In this document: positions 31,301-40,647 of the stretch, in pieces
Layout: each line of letters opens with the position of its first letter
Numbering within the stretch: position 1 is the first letter of the stretch
NCBI RefSeq assembly: GCF_000015565.1
Contig: NC_008786.1
Span: 3,956,501 to 4,020,500, forward strand
Source: Verminephrobacter eiseniae EF01-2
GTDB lineage: Bacteria > Pseudomonadota > Gammaproteobacteria > Burkholderiales > Burkholderiaceae_C
Direction: 5' to 3'
Length of the DNA stretch: 64,000 nucleotides
The notes under the pieces: generated by a model
What the model was told of the DNA's origin: nothing
Database searches by the model: none
What the model saw: only the letters and a program-made list of their open reading frames with translations
Translations under genes and position numbers: made by a program

Positions 31301-31600
31301 GCTGGTGGCGTCGTTGGCGGTGCCGTCAGGGTTGTAGCGGATGGTGCACTCGGTTCTGTCCAGGTTCGGGGTAGGCGTGAAGTCGGCTTGATAGACCTGG
31401 GTGGTGGGGGTGCTGAGGGCCTCGACGTATCGGAAGTCGTAGCCGGCGGATATGGTGCCGCCAGTGATGGTCACGTCATTGACTGTCCTGACGCCAGACC
31501 TATTGGTGGTGCCCATGAAGTGGGTCTTCTCGACAGTAAAGGTGACTACGGCGGTCTCGCCGGCTTTGATGGTTGTCTTGTCAAGCGTGATGGTGGCCAT
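28339..31600 (-). CDS. Ig-like repeat surface/secreted protein, currently out of frame at a poly-G tract
   Basis: ATG 31600 (MATITLDKTTIKAGETAV) follows AAAGGATAGCGCC. The protein is a string of about seven Ig-like modules of roughly 90-105 residues with repeated T-x-I-S-D-N-R-L-T-A-G-E-S-A-T-V starts and S-I-D-T-K-P-P junctions. A SwmB-like module follows (LVLSYSDATALDGN). The frame then meets 21 consecutive C's on the coding strand (28957-28977), reads PPPPPP and terminates at 28844. One C fewer would continue into a calcium-site-like DADRDGVPNDQEDQTPG segment and end at 28339, giving about 1,086 residues. No signal peptide is seen; such proteins often leave by type I secretion. Probable adhesin or matrix protein. 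Confidence 0.8.
28957..28977. repeat. 21-base homopolymeric G tract (C on the coding strand)
   Basis: Twenty-one G's in a row inside the Ig-repeat gene. Twenty or 23 would keep the downstream frame open. Twenty-one gives early termination. This is the kind of tract that slips during replication. Confidence 0.9.
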
Positions 31601-31929
31601 GGCGCTATCCTTTCGATCGGGCGAGGATTGCGCTGATGCGCTGATCAGGGGATGGGTGGGCGGTGGCCACGGTGCTTTCCTTTCAATGAAATGGATGGAT
31701 GCAGGAGCTTGATCGGGTTTCGTTCGCCCCTCGTGGCCAGTGCCACGGCGGACGGGGGTGTCAGCGATGCCCGTCGTCCGCCCGGTGGGGCGCAACGGCT
31801 TGCATTGCTGACAATGGTGAAACAAATTCCGCTGCGTGGAATATAGCCCAGCGGCAACCCGTCACCCGGCGAGCACCCACCGGCGGGTCGGCCGCAATGC
31901 GCGTTGGCAGATGGACCCCAGGCAGCAGG
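31601..31929. other. Upstream region of the Ig-repeat gene with a small uORF
   Basis: On the minus strand GTG 31670 opens a 21-codon frame ending TAG 31605-31607. The sequence around this GTG (GAAAGGAAAGCACCGTGGCC) is nearly the same as that around the main start (GAAAGGATAGCGCCATGGCC), so the translation start appears duplicated. The rest, up to the element at 31930, holds no gene I can support. Confidence 0.5.
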
Positions 31930-32094
31930 CTAGTGTCGCGTCACCGATCATCTGTCGGTCTGCGCTGGCCATCGAAGCGCATCGCGGCGTTGCATCGCTT
32001 GCCAATACAGCTCGGTATGGGCAAGCGATGCGCCTTGCGCTGCGCTCCGATGGCTGCGCGCAGCCTACGACATCTGATCCGTGACGCGACACTG
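31930..32094. mobile_element. Palindromic MITE-like element, copy 5
   Basis: CTAG at the left, CTGG at the right. The inner arm reads GGGCAAGCGATGC, an exact complement to GCATCGCTTGCC, so this copy is the more perfectly palindromic form. It lies 20 bp beyond the purL stop. Confidence 0.92.
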
Positions 32095-32113
32095 GTTCGT
32101 GCGCAATGGGTGG

Positions 32114-35100
32114 CTACCCCACCCACCGGCGCGCATTGCGCCACAGGCGCATCCAGGGGCTGAGTGCGCTGCGCTCGCCCGGGGTCCAGCTCATCTGGAT
32201 GTTGCGGAACACGCGCTCGGGGTGCGGCATCAGCGCCGTGAAGCGGCCGTCGGCCGTGGTCACGCCCGTCAGGCCGCCGGGGCTGCCGTTCGGGTTGAAC
32301 GGGTAGCGCTCGGTGACCGCGCCGTGGTTGTCGACGAAGCGCAGGGCCGCGATCGCTTGCGCGGCATCGCCGCGCTGCCTGAAGTCGGCGTAGCCCTCGC
32401 CATGCGCGACGGGAACCGGCAGGCGGCTGCCGGCCATGCCTTGCAGGAACAGGCTGGGCGATTCGGTCACTTGCACCAGCGACAGGCGGGACTCGAAGCG
32501 CTGGCTCTGGTTGGTCGTAAAGCGCGGCCAGTACTGCGCGCCGGGGATGATGTCGGCCAGTTCGGCAAACATCTGGCAGCCGTTGCACACTCCCAGGCCG
32601 AAGGTGTCGCCGCGCGCAAAAAAGCCCTGGAACTGCGCCGCCAGCGCCGGGTTGAAGCTGATGCTGCGCGCCCAGCCGATGCCGGCGCCCAGCGTGTCGC
32701 CGTAGCTGAACCCGCCGCAGGCCACCAGGCCCTTGAAGTCTGCCAGCCGGACGCGGCCGGTTTGCAGGTCGGTCATGTGCACGTCGCAGGCGGCAAAGCC
32801 GGCCTCGGTGAAGGCATAGGCCATTTCGACATGCGAGTTCACGCCCTGCTCGCGCAAGATGGCGACCCGGGGACGGGCCAGGCGCAGGCCGGGCGCGGCC
32901 GGGGGCTCTGGCGCGTCGAACGTCGGTTGCAGGTGCAGGTGCAGGCCAGGGTCGGTGGGGTCTCCGGCTGCGGCATGTTCGGCATCGGCGCTGTCCGGGT
33001 TGTCGCGCTGGCGGCAAATCTTCCAGCTCACCGTATCCCAGGCCCGCTGCAAATCGGCCAGCGGCGCGCTGAACACGGGCTGCGCATCGCGCCAGACTTG
33101 CAACACGCGCGGGCCGGCCGGGCGCGTGCTGCCAATGAAGTGGCTCCAGCGCGCCAGGCCATGCGCGCGCAGGGTCTGCATCACCTCGTTGCGCTCGGCC
33201 GTGCGCACTTGCAGCACCACGCCGAGTTCTTCGCTGAACAGCGCCTCGAGCGTGCGCTCTTCACGGCGCGCGTGCACTTGCCCGGCCCAGTTTTTCGCAT
33301 CGCCGGTGTCCATGCGGCTGTCGCCGATGCCGTCGCCCTCGGTCACCAGCAGATCCACGTTCAGCGCCACGCCGACCTGGCCGGCAAAGGCCATCTCGGC
33401 GACCGTCGCCAGCAAGCCGCCGTCGCTGCGGTCGTGGTAGGCCAGCAGCCGGCCCTGGGCGCGCAGGGCGTTGACGGCGTCGACCAGCGCGAGCAGGTCT
33501 TGCGGCGCATCGAGATCGGGCACCCCGTCTTTTTCCGGGCAGCCGCTTTGCTCGAGCGTCTGGCCCAGGATGCTGGCGCCCATGCGGTTGCGGCCCCGGC
33601 CCAGGTCGATCAGCACCAGTGTGGTCTCGGCTTCGGTGGCGTCGAGCTGCGGCGTCAGGCTGCCGCGCACGTCGGTCAGCGCGGCAAAGGCGCTGACGAT
33701 CAGGCTCACGGGCGAACTGACCGTCGTCTGCCCGGCGCCTTCGCGCCACTGCGTGCGCATCGACAGGCTGTCCTTGCCGACGGGGATGGCCAGGCCCAGC
33801 GCCGGGCATAGCTCCAGGCCCACGGCCTCGACGGTGGCGTACAGCGCCGCGTCCTCGCCGGGTTCGCCGCAGGCGGCCATCCAGTTGGCGCTGAGCTTGA
33901 CGCGCGCCAGTTCGATCGGGGCGGCCAGCAGGTTGGTGATGGCCTCGGCCACCGCCATGCGGCCCGAGGCCGGGGCATCGAGCGCGGCCAGCGGCGTGCG
34001 CTCGCCAATGGCCATGGCCGCGCCGGCAAAGCCCTGGTAGTCGGCCAGCGTGATCGCGCAATCGGCCACCGGCACCTGCCAGGGGCCGACCATCTGGTCG
34101 CGGTGCACCAGCCCCCCCACGGTGCGATCGCCGATGCTGACCAAAAAGCGCTTGGACGCGACCGTGGGGTGGGCCAGCACGTCGGTCACCGCCTTGTGCA
34201 GTGGCAGGCCGCTCAGGTCGAGCGGGACAAAGCGGCGCCGCAGGCTGCTTGCGTTGCGCTGCATCCGGGGCGGCTGGCCCAGCAGCACGCCCATCGGCAG
34301 GTTTACCGGCAGTTGCTGGTCGGCGGCCGTGGCGGCGCTGTCGTGCAGCACCAGTTGGCGCTCTTCGGTGGCGCTGCCGAGCACGGCCAACGGGCAGCGC
34401 TCGCGCTCGCAAAAAGAGCGCAGTTGCGCCAGCGATTCGGGCGCGATGGCCAGCACATAGCGCTCCTGGCTTTCGTTGCTCCAGATTTCCATGGCAGACA
34501 TGCCGCTGTCTTCCAGCGGCACGGCGCGCAGATCGAGGCGCGCACCACGGCCGGCGTCGTGGATCAGTTCCGGCAAGGCGTTGGACAGGCCGCCCGCGCC
34601 CACATCGTGAATCGCCAAAATGGGGTTGGCCGCGCCCTGCGCCGCGCAGTGGTTGATGACCTCTTGCGCCCGGCGCTGGATCTCGGGGTTGCCGCGCTGC
34701 ACCGAGTCGAAGTCCAGCCCGGCCGCATTGCTGCCCGTGGCCATCGAACTGGCCGCGCCGCCGCCCATGCCGATGCGCATGCCCGGCCCGCCCAGTTGCA
34801 CCAGCAGTGTGCCGGCGGGAAAGGCAATTTTTCTGACCAGCGCGGCATCGATCACGCCCAGACCGCCGGCGAGCATGATGGGCTTGTGGTAGCCGCGCAC
34901 CACGGCGTCAGCGCCGCAACCCACGCGCTGCTCGTATTCGCGAAAGTAGCCCGCCAGATTCGGGCGTCCGAATTCGTTGTTGAACGCGGCAGCGCCCAAG
35001 GGGCCTTCGAGCATGATCTGCAGCGCGCTGGCAATGTGCCCGGGTCGGCCGATCTGGCTGCCCCATAGCCGGGACACGCTAAAGCCCGTCAGCCCCGCCC

Positions 35101-36127
35101 TGGGCCGGGCGCCCCGGCCGGTGGCGCCCTCGTCGCGGATTTCACCGCCGGCGCCGGTGGCTGCGCCGGGCCAGGGCGAGATCGCCGTGGGGTGGTTGTG
35201 CGTTTCCACCTTCATCAGCAAATGCTCGGTGGAGCTACTTTTTTGATAGCTGTAGGCGTATGTATGGGCGCATGATGGGTCTGCGCCATCGGTCATTTTT
35301 GCGGCAAATTGCTCGACCAGGTGGCCTTGCATCACGGCGGCGTTGTCCGAGTACGCGACCAGCGTGTGCCCGGGCGCGCGCTGGTGCGTGTGGCGGATCA
35401 TGTCGAACAGGCTTGGCTCCTGCGCCACGCCGTCGATGGCAAAGCGCGCGTTGAATATCTTGTGCCGGCAATGCTCGCTGTTGGCCTGCGCGAACATCAT
35501 CAGTTCGACCTCGGTGGGGTTGCGCGCCAGGCCGGTGAAGGCGCTGACCAGGTACTCCATCTCCTGATCGGCCAGGGCCAGGCCCAAGCGGGTGTTGGCC
35601 GCTGCCAGCGCCGCCAGGCCGGCGCCGAGCACATCCACATGCTCCATGCGGGCCGGTGGCAGCGCAGTGAACAGCGCCGCCAGGCCAGCCGGGTCGAACA
35701 GCACCGACTCGGTCATGCGGTCATGCAGCAAGGCGGCTATCCGGTCGCGCTCGGCATCGGTCAGCCGGCCCGCCCGCAGGCGGATGCGGTATTCGGTGCT
35801 GCGCTCCAGATGGCGCACGGCCAGGCCGCAGTTGCGCGCAATGTCGGTGGCCTTGGACGCCCAGGGCGACAAGGTGCCCAGGCGCGGGGTGACGATGATG
35901 GCGCAGCCATCGACGGGGCCGGCGTAAGGGTCGCCGTAGCGCAGCAAGGCCGCCAGGCGCTGCTGCTGCGCGGGCGCAGGGGCGGTATCGGTGAGCACCA
36001 GATGCACGAAGCGCGCTGCGATGCCGGTGATGCCGGGGTGAATGTCCGCCAGCGCGGATTGCAGTTGTCGGGCGCGAAAGGGGCTGAGGGCGTTGCCGCC
36101 CGCCAGCGTGGTCATGTGCAAGGTCAC
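32114..36127 (-). CDS. purL: Phosphoribosylformylglycinamidine synthase (single-chain PurL)
   Basis: Converts FGAR and glutamine to FGAM in purine synthesis; about 1,337 residues, the large single-chain form. Seen in order: the linker/substrate stretch [14 protein letters not shown], the ATP-binding [13 protein letters not shown], a second synthetase half, and a C-terminal class I glutaminase with [14 protein letters not shown], the nucleophile region GVCNGCQMF and [10 protein letters not shown] place the start at GTG 36127 because homologues begin with MTLH; ATG 36115 is the alternative. A single gene for all domains fits beta- and gammaproteobacteria. Confidence 0.97.
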   Translation of the reverse strand: MTLHMTTLAGGNALSPFRARQLQSALADIHPGITGIAARFVHLVLTDTAPAPAQQQRLAALLRYGDPYAGPVDGCAIIVTPRLGTLSPWASKATDIARNCGLAVRHLERSTEYRIRLRAGRLTDAERDRIAALLHDRMTESVLFDPAGLAALFTALPPARMEHVDVLGAGLAALAAANTRLGLALADQEMEYLVSAFTGLARNPTEVELMMFAQANSEHCRHKIFNARFAIDGVAQEPSLFDMIRHTHQRAPGHTLVAYSDNAAVMQGHLVEQFAAKMTDGADPSCAHTYAYSYQKSSSTEHLLMKVETHNHPTAISPWPGAATGAGGEIRDEGATGRGARPRAGLTGFSVSRLWGSQIGRPGHIASALQIMLEGPLGAAAFNNEFGRPNLAGYFREYEQRVGCGADAVVRGYHKPIMLAGGLGVIDAALVRKIAFPAGTLLVQLGGPGMRIGMGGGAASSMATGSNAAGLDFDSVQRGNPEIQRRAQEVINHCAAQGAANPILAIHDVGAGGLSNALPELIHDAGRGARLDLRAVPLEDSGMSAMEIWSNESQERYVLAIAPESLAQLRSFCERERCPLAVLGSATEERQLVLHDSAATAADQQLPVNLPMGVLLGQPPRMQRNASSLRRRFVPLDLSGLPLHKAVTDVLAHPTVASKRFLVSIGDRTVGGLVHRDQMVGPWQVPVADCAITLADYQGFAGAAMAIGERTPLAALDAPASGRMAVAEAITNLLAAPIELARVKLSANWMAACGEPGEDAALYATVEAVGLELCPALGLAIPVGKDSLSMRTQWREGAGQTTVSSPVSLIVSAFAALTDVRGSLTPQLDATEAETTLVLIDLGRGRNRMGASILGQTLEQSGCPEKDGVPDLDAPQDLLALVDAVNALRAQGRLLAYHDRSDGGLLATVAEMAFAGQVGVALNVDLLVTEGDGIGDSRMDTGDAKNWAGQVHARREERTLEALFSEELGVVLQVRTAERNEVMQTLRAHGLARWSHFIGSTRPAGPRVLQVWRDAQPVFSAPLADLQRAWDTVSWKICRQRDNPDSADAEHAAAGDPTDPGLHLHLQPTFDAPEPPAAPGLRLARPRVAILREQGVNSHVEMAYAFTEAGFAACDVHMTDLQTGRVRLADFKGLVACGGFSYGDTLGAGIGWARSISFNPALAAQFQGFFARGDTFGLGVCNGCQMFAELADIIPGAQYWPRFTTNQSQRFESRLSLVQVTESPSLFLQGMAGSRLPVPVAHGEGYADFRQRGDAAQAIAALRFVDNHGAVTERYPFNPNGSPGGLTGVTTADGRFTALMPHPERVFRNIQMSWTPGERSALSPWMRLWRNARRWVG

Positions 36128-36325
36128 GGAAGCGGCCTGTAGGGGGGTGGGAGGGCGCCGGGCCGATGGGGGCCGCAAGCAGGGTGGTCAGAGCGCGGCA
36201 TTTTACCGGCGGGTGCCGCGCCCCGGCGTTCGGGCCGTCGGGCCATTGGGCCGTAGGCGGGCGCCGGCGGTGTCCATCGAAGTGCCGGCGCGGACAGGAA
36301 CGGGATGGCTATGGATAATCGCGCC

Positions 36326-37141
36326 ATGAGCATCACCATCAAAAGCGCACAGGACATTGCCGGCATGCGCCTGGCGTGTCGCCTGGCTTCCGAAGTGCTG
36401 GACTCGATTGCTGCGCATATACAGCCGGGCATCACCACCCGCGACATCGACCGGATCGGGGCCGAGTGCATGGCCCGGCAGGGCACGGTATCGGCCACCG
36501 TCGGCTACCAGCCGCCCGGCTATCCGCCCTACCCGGCGTCGCTGTGCACCTCGGTCAACCATGTGGTCTGCCATGGCATCCCGAACGACAAGCCGCTGAA
36601 AAAGGGCGACATCGTCAATGTCGACGTGACCGTCATCACCCCCGAGGGCTGGTATGGCGACAGCAGCCGCATGTACCTGATCGGCGAGGCCTCGATCGCC
36701 GCCCGGCGCCTGTGCGCCCTCACCTACGACGCGATGTGGCACGGCATCGTGCAGGTGCGGCCCGGCGCCCATCTGGGCGATGTGGGGCATGCGATACAGC
36801 AGTTCGCCGAAAGCCAGGGCTGCTCCGTCGTGCGCGAGTTCTGCGGCCACGGCATCGGCAGAAAGTTCCATGAAGAGCCTCAGGTGCTGCACTACGGCCG
36901 CCCCGGCACGCTGGCCGAGCTCAGGCCCGGCATGGTCTTCACCATCGAGCCCATGATCAACGCCGGGCGCCGCGAGGTCAAAGAATTCGGCAACGACGGC
37001 TGGACCATCGTGACCAAAGACCACAGCCTGTCGGCACAGTGGGAGCACACCGTGCTGGTCACGCCCACCGGGTATGAGGTGTTGACCCTGTCGGCAGGCT
37101 CGCCGCCATTGCCGAACTTCGTCGCGGCCACTGCGACCTGA
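36326..37141 (+). CDS. map: Methionine aminopeptidase, type I
   Basis: Removes the N-terminal methionine from new proteins using a two-metal centre. About 271 residues. Metal ligands and substrate histidine lie in VNHVVCHGIPND, VNVDVTVITPEGWYGDSS (two aspartates), EFCGHGIGRKFHEEP (histidine), FTIEPMIN (glutamate) and WEHTVLVT (glutamate). ATG 36326 (MSITIKSAQDIAGM) is chosen because homologues start there; upstream ATGs at 36305 and 36311 are in frame. It is on the opposite strand to purL and 84 bp before glnD. In many proteobacteria map and glnD are neighbours, as here. Confidence 0.96.
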   Translation: MSITIKSAQDIAGMRLACRLASEVLDSIAAHIQPGITTRDIDRIGAECMARQGTVSATVGYQPPGYPPYPASLCTSVNHVVCHGIPNDKPLKKGDIVNVDVTVITPEGWYGDSSRMYLIGEASIAARRLCALTYDAMWHGIVQVRPGAHLGDVGHAIQQFAESQGCSVVREFCGHGIGRKFHEEPQVLHYGRPGTLAELRPGMVFTIEPMINAGRREVKEFGNDGWTIVTKDHSLSAQWEHTVLVTPTGYEVLTLSAGSPPLPNFVAATAT

Positions 37142-37225
37142 GCGCAGTCTATGGCCTCGGCCCGAGCGCAACGACACGACGCCGGTGCGGCACCCAGGCA
37201 ACCCCGAGCCGACACACCGGAGCGC

Positions 37226-39832
37226 ATGCGCACCACGACCATGACCGAACTGCCTGCCCTGCGCGCCGCCTATCGCCACGACAAAGCCACGCTGCTGGCC
37301 GCGCTGCAGGCCACCGGCGCATCCGCGCGCGGTATCCGCGTCTTGCTGCGCAAGCTGTCCACGCTGGCCGGCAAGCTGCTGCAAACGCTGTGGCAGCGCG
37401 CCCGCTTGCCCGACGACATGGCCTTGGTGGCGGTGGGCGGCTTCGGGCGCGAGCAACTTTTCCCCTACTCCGACGTCGATGTCCTGCTGCTGCTGCCCGA
37501 GGCCCTGGCGCCCGAGACCGGCAACGCATTGCGCGCGCAGATCGAGGGCTTCATCGGCAGTTGCTGGGACGCGGGGCTGGAGATCGGATCGAGCGTGCGC
37601 ACGGTGGCCGAATGCCTGGCCGAGAGCGCCGGCGACGTCACCGTGCAGACCTCGCTGCTCGAAGCGCGCCTGCTGTGCGGCAGCGCGGCGCTGTTCGGCC
37701 AATTCCAGCGGCAGTACCGCGCGCAGCTCAACCCCGAAGCCTTCGTGCTGGCCAAGACGCTGGAGATGCGCCAGCGCCACACCAAGTACGAAAACACCCC
37801 CTACGCGCTGGAGCCCAATTGCAAGGAATCCCCGGGCGGGCTGCGCGACCTGCAAATGATCCTGTGGGTGGCGCAGGCCGCCGGCCTGGGCAGCGGCTGG
37901 AAGGAATTGGCCGCCAACGGCATGGCGACCGCGCTGGAACTGCGCCAGATCGAACGCAATGAGGCGCTGCTGTGCCTGATCCGCGCGCGCCTGCACGCCG
38001 CCGCAGGCCGGCGCGAAGACCGTCTGGTGTTCGACCTGCAAACGGCAGTGGCCGAGTCGTTCGGCTACCGCTCGCAAGCCCCCGACGGCTCGCGCCTGCC
38101 GATGCGCGCCAGCGAAACCCTGATGCGCCGCTACTACTGGGCGGCCAAGGCGGTGTCGCAGTTGAGCCAGATCCTGCTGCTGAACATTGAAGAATCTCTG
38201 GCCCCGTCAACCCACGAACCGCGCGCCATCAACGCCCGCTTTTTCGAGAAGGCCGGCCTCATCGAAGTGGCCAGCGACGACCTGTACAGCCGCGACCCGC
38301 ACGCCATCCTGGAGACCTTTTTGCTCTACCAGACCACGCTCGGGCTCAAGGACCTGTCGGCCCGCACGCTGCGCGCGCTCTACAACGCCCGCAGCGTGAT
38401 GGACAGCGCCTTCCGGCGCGACCCGGTCAACCGCGCGACCTTCATGCGCATCCTGCAACAGCCCTCGGGCATCACGCACGCGATGCGGCTGATGAACCAG
38501 ACCTCGGTGCTCGGGCGCTACCTGTGGCCGTTTCGCCGCATCGTGGGGCAGATGCAGCACGACCTGTTCCATGTGTACACGGTAGACCAGCATATCCTGA
38601 TGGTGCTGCGCAACATGCGCCGCTTCTTCATGGCCGAGCATGCGCACGAATACCCCTTTTGCTCGCAACTGGCCGGCGGCTGGGACCAGCCCTGGGTCCT
38701 GTACATCGCCGCCCTGTACCACGACATCGGCAAGGGCCGCGGCGGCGACCATTCGCGCATCGGGGCGCAAGAAGTGCAGCGCTTTTGCCGCCAGCACGGC
38801 GTGGCCCGCGCGCAGGCCCGGCTGATCGAATTCCTGGTGCGCGAGCACCTGACGATGAGCACCGTGGCACAAAAACAAGACCTGAGCGACCCGGACGTGA
38901 TCGCCGCCTTTGCGCGCCAAGTCGGCAACGAGCGCAACCTCACGGCCATGTACCTGCTGACCGTGGCCGACATCCGCGGCACCAGCCCCAAGGTCTGGAA
39001 CGCCTGGAAGGGCAAACTGCTGGAAGACCTGTACCGCGCCACACTGCGCGTCCTGGGCGGGCGGGCGCCCGACGCCGCCGCCGAGATCGAGGCCCGCAAG
39101 CGCCAGGCGCTGGTCCAACTGGCGCTCAGCGCCCTGCCGTTCGAGGCGCACAAAGCATTGTGGGCAACGCTGGACGTGAGCTACTTCATGCGCCACGACG
39201 CCGCCGACATTGCCTGGCATACGCGCCACCTGTCGCGCCAGGTAGGCACGGCCAAGCCCGTGGTGCGCTCGCGCCAGTCGCTGGCCGGCGACGGGCTGCA
39301 AGTGATGGTCTACGCCGCCGACCAGACCGACCTGTTCGCGCGCATCTGCGGCTACTTCGACCGCGCGGGCTTCAGCATCCTCGACGCGCGGGTGCACACC
39401 GCCCACAACGGCTATGCGCTCGACACCTTCCAGGTCGTGGCCTCGTCGCAGCCGGGGCATTACCGCGAACTCACGCACATGGTCGAAAGCGACCTCAGGC
39501 ATGTGCTCGAAGAAGACGGCCCGCTGCCCGAGCCTGCCCGCAGGCGGGTATCGCGCCGGGTCCAGAGCTTTCCGGTCGCGCCGCGCGTGAGCCTGCGGCC
39601 GGACGAAAAAGCGCAGCGCTGGCTGCTCGCGATATCGGCCAGCGACCGCGCCGGCCTGCTCTACTTGGTGGCGCGCATCCTGGCCAGACACCATCTGAGC
39701 GTGCAACTGGCCAAAATCAGCACGCTGGGCGAGCGCGTCGAAGACAGCTTCCTGATACAAGGCCCCGAGCTACAGAACAACGCCCGCCAAATCCAGATCG
39801 AGACCGAGCTGCTGCGCGAATTGTCTGCATGA
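37226..39832 (+). CDS. glnD: Bifunctional PII uridylyltransferase/uridylyl-removing enzyme GlnD
   Basis: Nitrogen-status sensor that adds UMP to PII when glutamine is low and removes it when high. About 868 residues. N-terminal nucleotidyltransferase motif [20 protein letters not shown], a central HD domain with [13 protein letters not shown] for uridylyl removal, and two C-terminal ACT domains ([20 protein letters not shown] and [20 protein letters not shown]) that bind glutamine. ATG 37226 is preceded by CCGGAGCGC. ATG 37241 is possible. It converges on the def gene with an 18-bp gap. Confidence 0.97.
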   Translation: MRTTTMTELPALRAAYRHDKATLLAALQATGASARGIRVLLRKLSTLAGKLLQTLWQRARLPDDMALVAVGGFGREQLFPYSDVDVLLLLPEALAPETGNALRAQIEGFIGSCWDAGLEIGSSVRTVAECLAESAGDVTVQTSLLEARLLCGSAALFGQFQRQYRAQLNPEAFVLAKTLEMRQRHTKYENTPYALEPNCKESPGGLRDLQMILWVAQAAGLGSGWKELAANGMATALELRQIERNEALLCLIRARLHAAAGRREDRLVFDLQTAVAESFGYRSQAPDGSRLPMRASETLMRRYYWAAKAVSQLSQILLLNIEESLAPSTHEPRAINARFFEKAGLIEVASDDLYSRDPHAILETFLLYQTTLGLKDLSARTLRALYNARSVMDSAFRRDPVNRATFMRILQQPSGITHAMRLMNQTSVLGRYLWPFRRIVGQMQHDLFHVYTVDQHILMVLRNMRRFFMAEHAHEYPFCSQLAGGWDQPWVLYIAALYHDIGKGRGGDHSRIGAQEVQRFCRQHGVARAQARLIEFLVREHLTMSTVAQKQDLSDPDVIAAFARQVGNERNLTAMYLLTVADIRGTSPKVWNAWKGKLLEDLYRATLRVLGGRAPDAAAEIEARKRQALVQLALSALPFEAHKALWATLDVSYFMRHDAADIAWHTRHLSRQVGTAKPVVRSRQSLAGDGLQVMVYAADQTDLFARICGYFDRAGFSILDARVHTAHNGYALDTFQVVASSQPGHYRELTHMVESDLRHVLEEDGPLPEPARRRVSRRVQSFPVAPRVSLRPDEKAQRWLLAISASDRAGLLYLVARILARHHLSVQLAKISTLGERVEDSFLIQGPELQNNARQIQIETELLRELSA

Positions 39833-39850
39833 GCGCTGCCCGGCCAGCCC

Positions 39851-40411
39851 TCAGCCATCCAGCGCCTCCACGCCATCGTCTTCGGCGGCCCGGGTGTCCG
39901 GAAACAGGACCTGCGTGAAGCCAAACTGCCTGAAATCCCGCACCCGCATCGGGTACAGCTTGCCAACGAGGTGATCGCATTCATGCTGCACCACGCGGGC
40001 ATGAAAACCATCGACCGAGCGATCGATCGGATGGCCATACGGATCGACACCCGTGTAACGGATGCGCGACCAACGCGGCACCATGCCACGCAAACCGGGC
40101 ACGGAAAGACAGCCCTCCCAGTCCTCTTTCTCGTCTTGGCCCAAGGGCGTGATCACCGGGTTCAGCAGCACGGTGAGCGGCACCGGTGGCCGGCCCGGGT
40201 AGCGCGGGTTGTGCTCGCCGGAGCCAAAGACCACGAGCTGCAAATCCACGCCGATCTGCGGCGCCGCAAGCCCGGCGCCATTGGCGTCATGCATGGTGTC
40301 GAGCATGTCACGCACCAGGCCATGCAGGGCCTCGGTGTCAAACCCGGTCACCGGCCGGGCAATGCGCAGCAAGCGGGGGTCGCCCATTTTCAGGATGCGG
40401 TGGATGGTCAT
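39851..40411 (-). CDS. def: Peptide deformylase
   Basis: Removes the formyl group from initiator methionine. 186 residues. All three metal-site motifs are present: [11 protein letters not shown] (motif I), [11 protein letters not shown] (motif II, cysteine ligand) and [13 protein letters not shown] (motif III, H-E-C-D-H with both histidines and the glutamate). ATG 40411 ([15 protein letters not shown]) is chosen over 40516, whose extra residues come from low-complexity GCCGATGG repeats. The motif III form HECDH is that of the type I/III-like second copies seen in many proteobacteria. So another def near fmt may exist elsewhere. Confidence 0.95.
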   Translation of the reverse strand: MTIHRILKMGDPRLLRIARPVTGFDTEALHGLVRDMLDTMHDANGAGLAAPQIGVDLQLVVFGSGEHNPRYPGRPPVPLTVLLNPVITPLGQDEKEDWEGCLSVPGLRGMVPRWSRIRYTGVDPYGHPIDRSVDGFHARVVQHECDHLVGKLYPMRVRDFRQFGFTQVLFPDTRAAEDDGVEALDG

Positions 40412-40443
40412 GGGACAAAAAATCTCCACAAAGATGCATGCCG

Positions 40444-40486
40444 GCCGGCAGCCGCCGATGGCAGCCGATGGCCGCCGATGACAACC
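40444..40486. repeat. Short GCCGATGGC tandem repeat
   Basis: CAGCCGCCGATGGCAGCCGATGGCCGCCGATGA-type direct copies lie just upstream of def. Similar short runs occur at 44036-44085 and 52249-52270. Confidence 0.5.
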
Positions 40487-40532
40487 AAGGGCAGCATAAC
40501 CGCTGCGCAGCGCCATGGAATCCGCGCCTCGT

Positions 40533-40608
40533 TCCTCGATAGCTCCGTCGGTAGAGCGCCGGACTGTTCATCCGTAGGTCCCTGGTTCGAGCCCGGGTCG
40601 AGGGGCCA
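40533..40608 (+). pseudogene. Degenerate tRNA-Asn copy
   Basis: 76 nt aligned without gaps to the tRNA-Asn at 50453-50528, with four differences. Position 14 in the D loop is C, where A is nearly universal. The base after the GTT anticodon is C instead of A. One T-stem pair and the first acceptor pair become G-T pairs. No TATAAT promoter precedes it, unlike the intact copy. CCA is encoded. I judge it a pseudo-tRNA. Confidence 0.75.
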
Positions 40609-40647
40609 GTCCCAGTCCCCCGCCACGAAAAAAGCCTGCCTGTGCAT

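Noticed and set aside
28844..31825. Start of the Ig-repeat gene at 31825
   Set aside because: The first 75 codons lack Ig pattern or a signal peptide. ATG 31600 has AAAGGA in place and starts directly with the first module.
36203..38077. 624-codon minus-strand frame
   Set aside because: Shadow of map and the start of glnD, both of which have clear catalytic motifs on the plus strand.
40533..40608. A second functional tRNA-Asn
   Set aside because: It loses the near-universal A14 and the purine after the anticodon, weakens the T stem, and has no promoter like that of the intact gene.
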